7,383 bases of DNA. Origin: an uncultured Collinsella sp. Lineage in GTDB: Bacteria; Actinomycetota; Coriobacteriia; Coriobacteriales; Coriobacteriaceae. Under the pieces are notes generated by a model. That model saw only the letters and a list, made by a program, of their open reading frames with translations, did not search any database and was not told the origin of the DNA. The translations under genes and the position numbers were made by a program. The stretch is taken from NCBI GenBank assembly GCA_902478945.1, contig CABSMX010000093.1, positions 1 to 7,383 of the forward strand. The letters run 5' to 3'. This document shows positions 1-5,069 of the stretch, piece by piece (the first letter of the stretch is position 1; each line of letters begins with the position of its first letter).

Positions 1-234
1 GTCCTTGACGTTCTGAATCGTGGGGTTGGGCTTGATCTCGGAGTAGAGGCTCCAGGCGATGCCAGCGGCGTCGAGCTCGTCGGTCACCTTGGCGGTAACG
101 CCAAACTTGACCAGATCGGGATCGGAGCAGACGAAGATCTTCTTGTAGCCGCGACGCTGGAGCTCGCCGGGGATCTCCTTGATGGCGCCGGAACCATGAT
201 AAGAGATGGTATTGAGAACGAAACGATTAGCCAT
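1..234 (-). CDS. fucO: Lactaldehyde reductase / iron-containing alcohol dehydrogenase, N-terminal part (runs off left edge)
   Basis: Only the first 78 codons are present. The translation begins MANRFVLNTISYHGSGAI and continues with ELQRRGYKKIFVCSD, VKFGVTAKVTDELDAAGIAW and KPNPTIQNVKD. It aligns by eye, without gaps, with the start of E. coli FucO (MANRMILNE..., RRGYQKALIVTD, GVVAKVTDKMDAAGLAWAIYD, PNPTITVVK). In that family the enzyme is a cytoplasmic NAD(H)-dependent, iron-containing dehydrogenase that reduces L-lactaldehyde to 1,2-propanediol during fucose or rhamnose fermentation. The iron-binding histidines and the GGGS nucleotide-binding loop lie beyond the window edge, so catalytic competence cannot be judged. 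The ATG start is supported by GGGAGG (complement of 241-246) with a 6-nt spacer. The gene has its own upstream region after the yoaK terminator, so it probably starts its own transcript. Another group III iron alcohol dehydrogenase is the main alternative. Confidence 0.85.
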   Translation of the reverse strand, partial: MANRFVLNTISYHGSGAIKEIPGELQRRGYKKIFVCSDPDLVKFGVTAKVTDELDAAGIAWSLYSEIKPNPTIQNVKD

Positions 235-247
235 TGATAGCCTCCCA
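235..247 (-). promoter_or_regulatory. Ribosome binding site of fucO
   Basis: On the minus strand GGGAGG (complement of 241-246) lies 6 nt before the ATG at 234. It fixes the start of the partial fucO gene. Confidence 0.8.
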
Positions 248-332
248 TCGTGTGCGGGGCATCCATTACGCCCCACGCTATGAGTCCCATCCTAACGCTT
301 TTGAAACAGAAAACGCGTGAGAACGTCAAAAG

Positions 333-350
333 TGTTAAAGCGTTTCAACA
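333..350. promoter_or_regulatory. Candidate LacI-family operator upstream of fucO
   Basis: TGTTAAAGCGTTTCAACA is an 18-bp imperfect dyad (14 of 18 positions symmetric) with a central CG, the usual layout of LacI/GalR-family operators. It lies about 99 bp upstream of the fucO start, between that gene and the yoaK terminator. The core AAAGCGTT recurs in inverted orientation at about 294-301 (AACGCTTT), 43 bp away, and could be a second, weaker half-site. A minus-strand TTGACG (complement of 324-329) could be a -35 box, but no good -10 follows at 16-18 bp. Sugar-responsive control of fucO is an inference; no regulator gene is in the window. Confidence 0.4.
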
Positions 351-354
351 GATG

Positions 355-393
355 ATGAAAAATATTGCGGCAAAGGGACAGCCCCTTTGCCGC
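355..393 (-). terminator. Intrinsic terminator of the yoaK-like gene
   Basis: An 11-bp perfect stem, GCGGCAAAGGG (367-377) with CCCTTTGCCGC (383-393), encloses a 5-nt loop. Read on the minus strand it is followed by AATATTTTTC, a U-rich tail (complement of 357-366). It begins 6 nt after the yoaK stop codon and separates that gene from fucO. Confidence 0.85.
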
Positions 394-399
394 ATTCGG

Positions 400-1116
400 T
401 TACTTTCGGCAGCCCTCTTTCCAAGCCTCGGCCGCAACCTTCCAGCGTAAGCGCAAGTCGCGCTCGCGGTCGATGAACATGATGGCAAACGCGACAAACA
501 GCAGCAAGCTCGCCACGACGATGGCGTGCAGGCCCATGCGCTCAATACACCAGTTGCCCAACACGGCGCCAAACACAAAGGTAAAGATCACGCCAAAGTA
601 CAGCAGGCCGTTTTCCAAAAAGCCGCGCCTGTGGGTGATGATGTAATCGTCCACGTTTTGCAGCGCGTTGCGCAAATTGCCGATGCACATGGTCGTAGCG
701 ATGCCGTGACCGTGGATCTTGCGGAAGCTCTCGACCTGCATGCCGCAGGCAAACGAGGTGAGGCAGTTGGCGAGCAGGTTGAAATTGCCGCCCGGGATAA
801 AGCTCACGCCCAGTAAGATGACGGCTTCAAAGAACACCGTCACCTGACGCCAGTGGATCACGCTGCCAAACCGCTCGTGTACCAGATCGGCAAGCATAAT
901 ACCCACGGCAAACGACACCACAGGGAAGAAGTAGCGCTCCGCAAGTGCCCAGTTGCCCTCCGAGATGCTCACGCCCACGAGCAGGATGTTGCCTGTCTGC
1001 GCGTTGGCGAAAACATGGTCGCGCCCAATGTACGAATACACGTCCATAAAGCCACCGGCGAGCGCCAAGATGATGCCCAGCTCAATAGACTCCGATATCT
1101 GTTTGGCACGCTGCAT
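400..1116 (-). CDS. YoaK/DUF1275-family integral membrane protein
   Basis: 238 aa, close to E. coli YoaK (about 225 aa). The N-terminal signature is typical of DUF1275: a first hydrophobic segment with GGFMDVYSYI (21-30), then HVFANAQTGN (34-43). A second conserved block is ATTMCIGNLRN (140-150). About six membrane segments can be seen, near residues 12-30, 62-80, 91-108, 112-130, 168-188 and 196-215, and the C-terminus is short and basic. The family's molecular function is not established; transport or membrane roles are only guesses. The open frame extends upstream to 1350, but the ATG at 1116 matches the family start and has AAGGAGG (complement of 1127-1133) 10 nt before it. The gene is divergent from the radical SAM gene, and a strong terminator follows directly. 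Confidence 0.87.
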   Translation of the reverse strand: MQRAKQISESIELGIILALAGGFMDVYSYIGRDHVFANAQTGNILLVGVSISEGNWALAERYFFPVVSFAVGIMLADLVHERFGSVIHWRQVTVFFEAVILLGVSFIPGGNFNLLANCLTSFACGMQVESFRKIHGHGIATTMCIGNLRNALQNVDDYIITHRRGFLENGLLYFGVIFTFVFGAVLGNWCIERMGLHAIVVASLLLFVAFAIMFIDRERDLRLRWKVAAEAWKEGCRK

Positions 1117-1297
1117 CGTCGTGCATCCTCCTTGTTGACGACTCTCTCGTGCGTTGGCGGAAACATAGCCGCCGTTCATACTGTAACCCATTGACAACAT
1201 GGCGTGCGCGCGAGACGACCCCTTCGACACAGGGATACACAGTCTGGAAACAAACGGCACCCGCATCGACACGCCGATCCGCCAGTTCGTGTACTCC

Positions 1298-1332
1298 ACC
1301 AGTCTTTTTAGCCCCGTCCCAAAAAGACTGGT
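1298..1332. repeat. Palindromic GGGACGG-core element (35 bp) upstream of ygiQ-like gene
   Basis: A perfect 12-bp inverted repeat, ACCAGTCTTTTT (1298-1309) and AAAAAGACTGGT (1321-1332), encloses the 11-nt spacer AGCCCCGTCCC. On the minus strand the core reads GGGACGGGGC, flanked by T and A runs inside the stem. The layout parallels the two repeats at 4621-4652 and 5018-5049: a terminal stem, then a T-rich stretch, GGGACGG, an A-rich stretch and the closing stem. It could act as a hairpin in RNA, a bidirectional terminator or a REP-like mobile sequence. Confidence 0.75.
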
Positions 1333-1338
1333 TACAAT
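1333..1338 (+). promoter_or_regulatory. Possible -10 box for the ygiQ-like gene
   Basis: TACAAT lies 31 bp before the GTG start, directly against the right arm of the inverted repeat. No convincing -35 box is present 16-18 bp upstream, because that position falls inside the repeat spacer. The call is weak and rests on the hexamer and its position only. Confidence 0.3.
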
Positions 1339-1359
1339 TACGTGCAGCATACAAACACC

Positions 1360-1366
1360 GGGAGGG
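1360..1366 (+). promoter_or_regulatory. Ribosome binding site deciding the GTG start of ygiQ
   Basis: GGGAGGG ends 3 nt before GTG at 1370 (4 nt from the GGAGG core). No comparable site precedes the upstream ATG at 1199, so this site decides the start. Confidence 0.75.
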
Positions 1367-1369
1367 ATC

Positions 1370-3505
1370 GTGGCAAAAAAGCCTCAGCACGCTCAGAACA
1401 ACCAGCGCAGTCAGCAGGGCAAACAGGGCCAGCAGCAAAAGCGCGGCGGTAAGGCGCAGGGCTCGCGACCCACGCACGCCTCTGCAGCGCCCTCACGCCC
1501 CTGGCGCCCGGGCCGCGATAAGTTCCTCCCCGTCAGCCGCGCCGACATGGATGCGCGCGGCTGGGACCAGTGCGACTTTGTCTACATCTGCGGCGACGCC
1601 TACGTGGACCACCCCAGCTTTGGCATGGCCATCATCAGCCGCGTCCTCGACGCACACGGTTACAAGGTGGGCATCATCTGCCAGCCCGACTGGACTGATC
1701 CCGCCAGCATCACGGTGCTCGGCGAGCCGCGCCTGGGCTTTCTGGTCAGCGCGGGCAACATGGACTCCATGGTCAACCACTATTCGGTGACCAAGCACCG
1801 CCGCCACACCGACGCCTATACTCCCGGTGGCGAGGAGGGTCACCGCCCCAATCGTGCCGTCACAGTCTACGGCAACCTCATCCGCCAGACGTTCAAGGAC
1901 GCCCCCATCATCATCGGCGGCATCGAGGCGAGCCTACGCCGTCTGGCCCACTACGACTACTGGCAGGACAAGCTCAAGCGCTCGGTACTGCTCGACTCGG
2001 GCGCCGACATCCTCATCTACGGCATGGGCGAGCACGCGATTGTCGAGATCGCCGACGCGCTCGACGCGGGGCTGCCCGTCGATCAGATCACCTATATCAA
2101 CGGCACCGTCTACCGCACGGGCTCGCTCGACGAGGTCTACGACTACGACCTGCTGCCCAGCTGGGACGACCTTGCCGCCGACAAGCTCAACTACGCGCGC
2201 AGCTTCAATGTGCAGCAGCAGAATATGGACCCCATCACCGGACACCGCCTGGTAGAGCCCTACCCCAACAGCGTCTATGTAGTGCAGAACCCGCCATCGG
2301 CGACGCTCACCACCGACGAGATGGACGAGGTTGCCGAACTCCCCTACGCACGCGATTGGCATCCCGACTACGACGCGGCGGGCGGCGTGCCGGCCTTTGC
2401 CGAGATCAAGTTTTCCATTAGCTCCAACCGCGGGTGCTTTGGCGAGTGCTCGTTTTGCGCCCTCACCTTCCACCAGGGCCGCGTGCTGCAGATGCGCAGC
2501 CACGACTCGATCATGCGCGAGGCCGAGCTGCTCACGCGCGATCCCGAGTTTAAGGGCTACATCAACGACGTGGGTGGGCCGACGGCCAACTTTAGCCGTC
2601 CCGCCTGCGACAAGCAGCTCAAGCACGGCGTATGCAAGAACAAGCGCTGCCTTTGGCCGAGTGTATGCAAGAACATGGTGGTCGACGAGAGCGGCTACAC
2701 GCAGCTGCTGCGCGACCTGCGTCAGCTGCCGGGCGTCAAAAAGGTCTTCGTGCGCAGCGGCATCCGCTTTGACTACACCATGGCCGATGCCTCGGACGAG
2801 TTTTTGCGCGAGCTGCTGGAGCATCACGTCTCGGGCCAGCTGCGCGTAGCGCCCGAGCACGTGAGCGATGCCGTGCTGTCCGTGATGGGCAAGCCGAGCC
2901 GAGCCGTCTACGACGCGTTCTGCCGCAAATTTGAGCGCCTGAACCGCGAATACGGACTCAAGCAGTACGTGGTGCCGTATCTGATCTCGAGTCACCCCGG
3001 TTCGACCATGAAGGAAGCCGTGGACCTTGCCGAAGCCGTGCGCGACATGGGCTACATGCCCGAGCAGGTGCAGGACTTCTACCCCACACCGTCCACCATG
3101 TCGACGTGCATGTACTACACTGGCGTGGACCCGCGCACCATGGAGCCGATCTATGTGGCGCGCGACCCGCACGAGAAGGCCATGCAACGCGCGCTCATCC
3201 AGTATCGCAAGCCCGAGAACTACAAGCTGGTACGCGAGGCGCTGGAAAAGGCCGGGCGCCGCGACCTGATCGGCTACACCAAGCATTGCCTGATCCGTCC
3301 CGTGCCGCCGCGCCCGGGCGAGGCATCGGCCAGCGGCGGACACGGCACTGGCAAGAAGGGCGGCAAGGCCCACGGTGGCGCCGCCAGCAAGGGGCCCAAG
3401 GGCAGCAAGGGCCACGGCGGCATGTCGCGTGCGCAGAACACTGCCGGACGCAACCGCGCGGCCCAGGGACGTCAGGGCGCCAACGGCGGCGGACGCCGCA
3501 ACTAG
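1370..3505 (+). CDS. ygiQ: YgiQ-family (UPF0313) radical SAM protein
   Basis: 711 aa, near the roughly 740 aa of E. coli YgiQ. The order of blocks matches the family: an N-terminal conserved region (FLPVSRADMDARGW, VYICGDAYVDHPSFG, IGGIEASLRRLAHYDYW), the radical SAM cluster motif CFGECSFC (Cys356, Cys360, Cys363) that would bind a 4Fe-4S cluster and S-adenosylmethionine, then the SAM barrel with VRSGIRFDY, QLRVAPEH and VPYLISSHPGS, and the C-terminal QVQDFYPTPSTMST. The physiological substrate of YgiQ proteins is unknown. Both ends are low complexity: a Gln/Lys-rich start (about residues 2-40) and a Gly/Lys/Arg/Ala-rich tail (about 645-711). The GTG start at 1370 has GGGAGGG (1360-1366) just upstream and begins AKKPQ. 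The frame upstream to 1199 lacks a ribosome site. The gene is convergent with the CPBP gene. Confidence 0.95.
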   Translation: MAKKPQHAQNNQRSQQGKQGQQQKRGGKAQGSRPTHASAAPSRPWRPGRDKFLPVSRADMDARGWDQCDFVYICGDAYVDHPSFGMAIISRVLDAHGYKVGIICQPDWTDPASITVLGEPRLGFLVSAGNMDSMVNHYSVTKHRRHTDAYTPGGEEGHRPNRAVTVYGNLIRQTFKDAPIIIGGIEASLRRLAHYDYWQDKLKRSVLLDSGADILIYGMGEHAIVEIADALDAGLPVDQITYINGTVYRTGSLDEVYDYDLLPSWDDLAADKLNYARSFNVQQQNMDPITGHRLVEPYPNSVYVVQNPPSATLTTDEMDEVAELPYARDWHPDYDAAGGVPAFAEIKFSISSNRGCFGECSFCALTFHQGRVLQMRSHDSIMREAELLTRDPEFKGYINDVGGPTANFSRPACDKQLKHGVCKNKRCLWPSVCKNMVVDESGYTQLLRDLRQLPGVKKVFVRSGIRFDYTMADASDEFLRELLEHHVSGQLRVAPEHVSDAVLSVMGKPSRAVYDAFCRKFERLNREYGLKQYVVPYLISSHPGSTMKEAVDLAEAVRDMGYMPEQVQDFYPTPSTMSTCMYYTGVDPRTMEPIYVARDPHEKAMQRALIQYRKPENYKLVREALEKAGRRDLIGYTKHCLIRPVPPRPGEASASGGHGTGKKGGKAHGGAASKGPKGSKGHGGMSRAQNTAGRNRAAQGRQGANGGGRRN

Positions 3506-3558
3506 CGTGGCGAGGGCCGGCCGGTGTCTCTTGGCCAGTCGGCGTCTCCTCATCGGCC

Positions 3559-3669
3559 AAGCGTGTTTTCCCTAGGGGAAACACGCTTGGGCTGTCTCCA
3601 GTCGTGATTTCCCTAGGGGTAACACGCTCAGACACGCCTAGCCGTGTTTTCCTTAGGGGAATCACGCTT
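3559..3669. repeat. Array of three CCCTAGGGG-centred palindromes, period 40-41 bp
   Basis: Three 30-bp units lie at 3559-3588, 3600-3629 and 3640-3669, separated by unrelated 11- and 10-bp spacers. Units 2 and 3 match unit 1 at 25 and 26 of 30 positions. Each reads GYGTG, a T-rich stretch, CCCTAGGGG (CCTTAGGGG in unit 3), an A-rich stretch, then CACGCT. Unit 1 with its flanks (3557-3590) is a 34-bp palindrome with one mismatched pair and no loop. The array fills the gap between the convergent ygiQ and CPBP genes, and unit 3 covers the last codons of the CPBP gene. It may serve as a bidirectional 3'-end hairpin, but there is no classical U-tract. Confidence 0.85.
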
Positions 3670-4570
3670 GCTGGTAGGGACGATCCGTCTGGCACGTCAG
3701 TTTGAGCGACCGCATCGCCTCTACCAGCACAAAGCCGGCGATGGCAACCGTGATCACTACGTCGAGCGGCGTGTTCACAAACCACAGCAGGCCCATGAGG
3801 TACGACCCGGCATTAAAGGCAAAGTGCAGCAGAATCGTGTAGCGGAGCTTTCCGGTCGTCACGAGCACCCAGCCAAAGATGAGGCCGGCGGCACCCGCGT
3901 AGCAACCCTGCACCCAATTCATGTGCATAAAACCGAAGATTGCCGCCTGCAGCACAATCGCCGCGGCGATACCCCACGTACTTGGGGCCGCCCAGGGCAC
4001 CATGGCGCCGTTCTGCGCGCTCGCACGACGCGGGCGCTTCCAAAGTGGGCGGCACTGCGGATTAAACGCTCGGAGCGAAAACTCAAAAATAATGCCGCGC
4101 ACCAGCAGCTCTTCACAAAATGGGGCGCCGAGCACCGTAGTCAGGACGGCGAGATAGCTGGTGTCGCCCATACCTGTTTCCTCGATAAGCTCGCTGTAGT
4201 CGGCCGCGGCGTCGGGCAACAGCGACAGCACGGCGTCGGTCACGTAGCCAACGACCACCTGCAGGGCAAGGCCAATCACGACAACGCAAGCGATGCGCTT
4301 CCATGCAGCATTTGCTCCCCCGCCAAGCGGGCGCACGCCCTGCCAGCGCGCCATAAACGAGCGCGGCCACAGATAACGCCACCACAGCAGCGCCATCAAA
4401 AACGACGCCGTCTGAGCGGCAGCCTGGAACCATTGAATATCGAGATTGTCGATCGGATAGCCCGTCAGCACCGATACGGCATCGAGAACAGAAAACAGAA
4501 CCACGCTCAGGGCTATATCGGCGGCGACAACGCCAAAACAGGCAAGCGCCCACGCCATCGCATTGAGCAT
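3662..4570 (-). CDS. CPBP-family intramembrane metalloprotease homologue
   Basis: 302 aa, multi-pass membrane protein. The three CPBP (CAAX protease and bacteriocin-processing) motifs are in order in the C-terminal half: EELLVR at 153-158 (the EExxxR motif), FGFMH ending in His216, and HFAFN at 249-253 (HxxxN). In Rce1-type members these residues form the active site in the membrane, so the protein is probably catalytically competent. Hydrophobic segments are visible near 5-30, 47-68, 92-116, 138-152, 200-216, 222-238, 244-264 and 270-285. The family includes prenyl-protein proteases, bacteriocin self-immunity proteins and membrane anchors; nothing here fixes the substrate. The ATG at 4570 has AGGAGG (complement of 4576-4581) with a 5-nt spacer, which I prefer to the longer frame up to 4630 that would begin inside a repeat. 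The stop codon overlaps the third palindrome of the 3559-3669 array. Confidence 0.9.
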   Translation of the reverse strand: MLNAMAWALACFGVVAADIALSVVLFSVLDAVSVLTGYPIDNLDIQWFQAAAQTASFLMALLWWRYLWPRSFMARWQGVRPLGGGANAAWKRIACVVVIGLALQVVVGYVTDAVLSLLPDAAADYSELIEETGMGDTSYLAVLTTVLGAPFCEELLVRGIIFEFSLRAFNPQCRPLWKRPRRASAQNGAMVPWAAPSTWGIAAAIVLQAAIFGFMHMNWVQGCYAGAAGLIFGWVLVTTGKLRYTILLHFAFNAGSYLMGLLWFVNTPLDVVITVAIAGFVLVEAMRSLKLTCQTDRPYQQA

Positions 4571-4581
4571 GCCAACCTCCT
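4571..4581 (-). promoter_or_regulatory. Ribosome binding site of the CPBP gene
   Basis: AGGAGG (complement of 4576-4581) lies 5 nt before ATG at 4570. It decides between this start and an in-frame upstream start at 4630. Confidence 0.85.
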
Positions 4582-4620
4582 CAAAACCGTTCCCTAGTTC
4601 TACCACAACTCGGCAGAGAG

Positions 4621-4652
4621 CTGATCCCATGGGGACGGAGGAAAACGGATCA
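4621..4652. repeat. GGGGACGGAGG palindromic repeat, copy 1
   Basis: A 32-bp sequence beginning CTGATCCCATGGGGACGG and ending AGGAAAACGGATCA. It matches the copy at 5018-5049 at 31 of 32 positions, in the same orientation. The ends TGATCC and GGATCA are inverted repeats. It lies 1 nt beyond the stop codon of the antitoxin-like gene and upstream of the CPBP gene. Confidence 0.9.
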
Positions 4653-4653
4653 C

Positions 4654-4854
4654 TTATTGATGAGAATCGGGCACAGTGCCAAAGGCCCCGCTGGGCGAAA
4701 TGTCGAACGGAAAGGTGCCGCAGCGATTGAAGGCGGCGATGAACATGCGGATGGCGTTGGACGGCGTGGTGCCTACGAGCTGGGTTGCCGACGCGAAGGC
4801 CGCCTTTTCCTCAGGCAAGACCTTCGCTACAACCGGGGTCATGTGTTCTGCCAT
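4654..4854 (-). CDS. RelB/DinJ-family antitoxin-like protein, no toxin partner visible
   Basis: 66 aa. The stretch PSNAIRMFIAAFNRCGTFPFDI (given here as two parts: PSNAIRMFIAAF and NRCGTFPFDI, residues 31-52) is typical of RelB/DinJ antitoxins. There the N-terminal ribbon-helix-helix region dimerises and binds the operator, and the C-terminal region wraps the toxin. In this gene only 14 residues follow FPFDI, whereas E. coli DinJ has 86 aa in total, so the toxin-binding tail is short or lost. No RelE/YafQ-type toxin lies downstream: the stop codon is 1 nt from repeat copy 1, and the CPBP gene follows. The ATG at 4854 has AAGGA (complement of 4861-4865) 6 nt upstream. A longer frame starting at a TTG at 4929 adds 25 residues unlike the family and would read through a hairpin, so it was not used. 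Confidence 0.72.
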   Translation of the reverse strand: MAEHMTPVVAKVLPEEKAAFASATQLVGTTPSNAIRMFIAAFNRCGTFPFDISPSGAFGTVPDSHQ

Positions 4855-4888
4855 GGCGCTTCCTTTTTGAAACGACGGTGGTGCGGAT

Positions 4889-4947
4889 AGATGCGGGCCA
4901 CGCGGCTGGGCGACGGGCTGTGAAGGCAACCCGATTGGCCCGCATCT
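4889..4947. other. Long hairpin in the leader of the antitoxin-like gene
   Basis: AGATGCGGGCCA (4889-4900) and TGGCCCGCATCT (4936-4947) are perfect 12-bp inverted repeats around a 35-nt loop. The loop can itself form a small CGGG/CCCG hairpin (minus strand, about 4914-4934). The structure lies 35 nt before the start codon at 4854 and would fold in the mRNA leader. There is no U-tract, so it is not a standard terminator. Confidence 0.7.
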
Positions 4948-4966
4948 GGAGTTTGTTTCTACGACG

Positions 4967-4996
4967 TTGGTATTACTTGGTATTCCTAAGTATTAC
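4967..4996. promoter_or_regulatory. Three 10-bp-period repeats, candidate antitoxin autoregulatory operator
   Basis: TTGGTATTAC, TTGGTATTCC and TAAGTATTAC lie head to tail at 4967-4976, 4977-4986 and 4987-4996. The first and last also form an imperfect inverted repeat (GGTATTACTT against AAGTATTACC). Ribbon-helix-helix antitoxins commonly bind such tandem sites spaced one helical turn apart in their own promoter. The site is about 115 bp upstream of the antitoxin-like start. The binding protein and the promoter are inferred. Confidence 0.45.
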
Positions 4997-5017
4997 CCCG
5001 CAGATAGAATAGCACAC

Positions 5018-5049
5018 CTGATCCCTTGGGGACGGAGGAAAACGGATCA
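5018..5049. repeat. GGGGACGGAGG palindromic repeat, copy 2
   Basis: 32 bp, same orientation as copy 1 at 4621-4652 and differing at one base (T5026 for A4629). Its ends TGATCC and GGATCA are inverted repeats. It begins 20 nt downstream of the stop codon of the ABC permease-ATPase gene, where it could act as a 3' hairpin, and upstream of the antitoxin-like gene. Confidence 0.9.
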
Positions 5050-5069
5050 TTTTGTTGCTGAATAAGTAT

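Larger units (their letters stand above)
1117..1369. other. Divergent intergenic region between the yoaK-like gene and ygiQ-like gene
   Basis: This 253-bp gap must hold promoters for both flanking genes. It contains the yoaK ribosome site, an isolated TTGACA (1191-1196) without a matching -10, the 35-bp inverted repeat at 1298-1332 and the ygiQ-side -10 candidate. The frame of the radical SAM gene stays open back to an ATG at 1199, but that stretch has no ribosome site and no family-like sequence, so I read it as non-coding. No small gene or RNA was recognised. Confidence 0.6.

Noticed and set aside
1191..1196. Perfect TTGACA -35 box on the plus strand
   Set aside because: No -10 hexamer at 16-18 bp downstream (GACGAC at the 17-bp position) and it is about 170 bp from the GTG start.
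1117..1350. Extension of the yoaK-like frame to 1350
   Set aside because: The added residues do not look like DUF1275 and overlap the inverted repeat; the ATG at 1116 follows AAGGAGG and matches the family start.
1199..1369. Upstream in-frame extension of the radical SAM gene to an ATG at 1199 (57 extra codons)
   Set aside because: No ribosome site before 1199, no family-like sequence, and it would span the 35-bp inverted repeat. GTG at 1370 has a strong site and a family-like start.
1934..3553. 539-codon open frame on the minus strand, antisense to the radical SAM gene
   Set aside because: A typical shadow frame in GC-rich coding DNA; composition is Ala/Val/His/Arg-rich with no recognisable domain, and the opposite strand encodes a conserved enzyme.
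3559..3669. CRISPR array reading of the three palindromes
   Set aside because: Only three imperfect units, spacers of 10-11 bp that are far too short, and no cas genes.
4571..4630. Longer CPBP start at 4630
   Set aside because: It begins inside repeat copy 1; the ATG at 4570 has an excellent AGGAGG site.
4855..4929. TTG start at 4929 for the antitoxin-like gene
   Set aside because: The added 25 residues are Pro/Ser-rich and unlike RelB/DinJ, and the coding frame would run through the leader hairpin.
4621..5049. Insertion sequence or composite transposon flanked by the 32-bp repeats
   Set aside because: No transposase gene, the flanking copies are direct repeats, and no target-site duplication is visible next to them.
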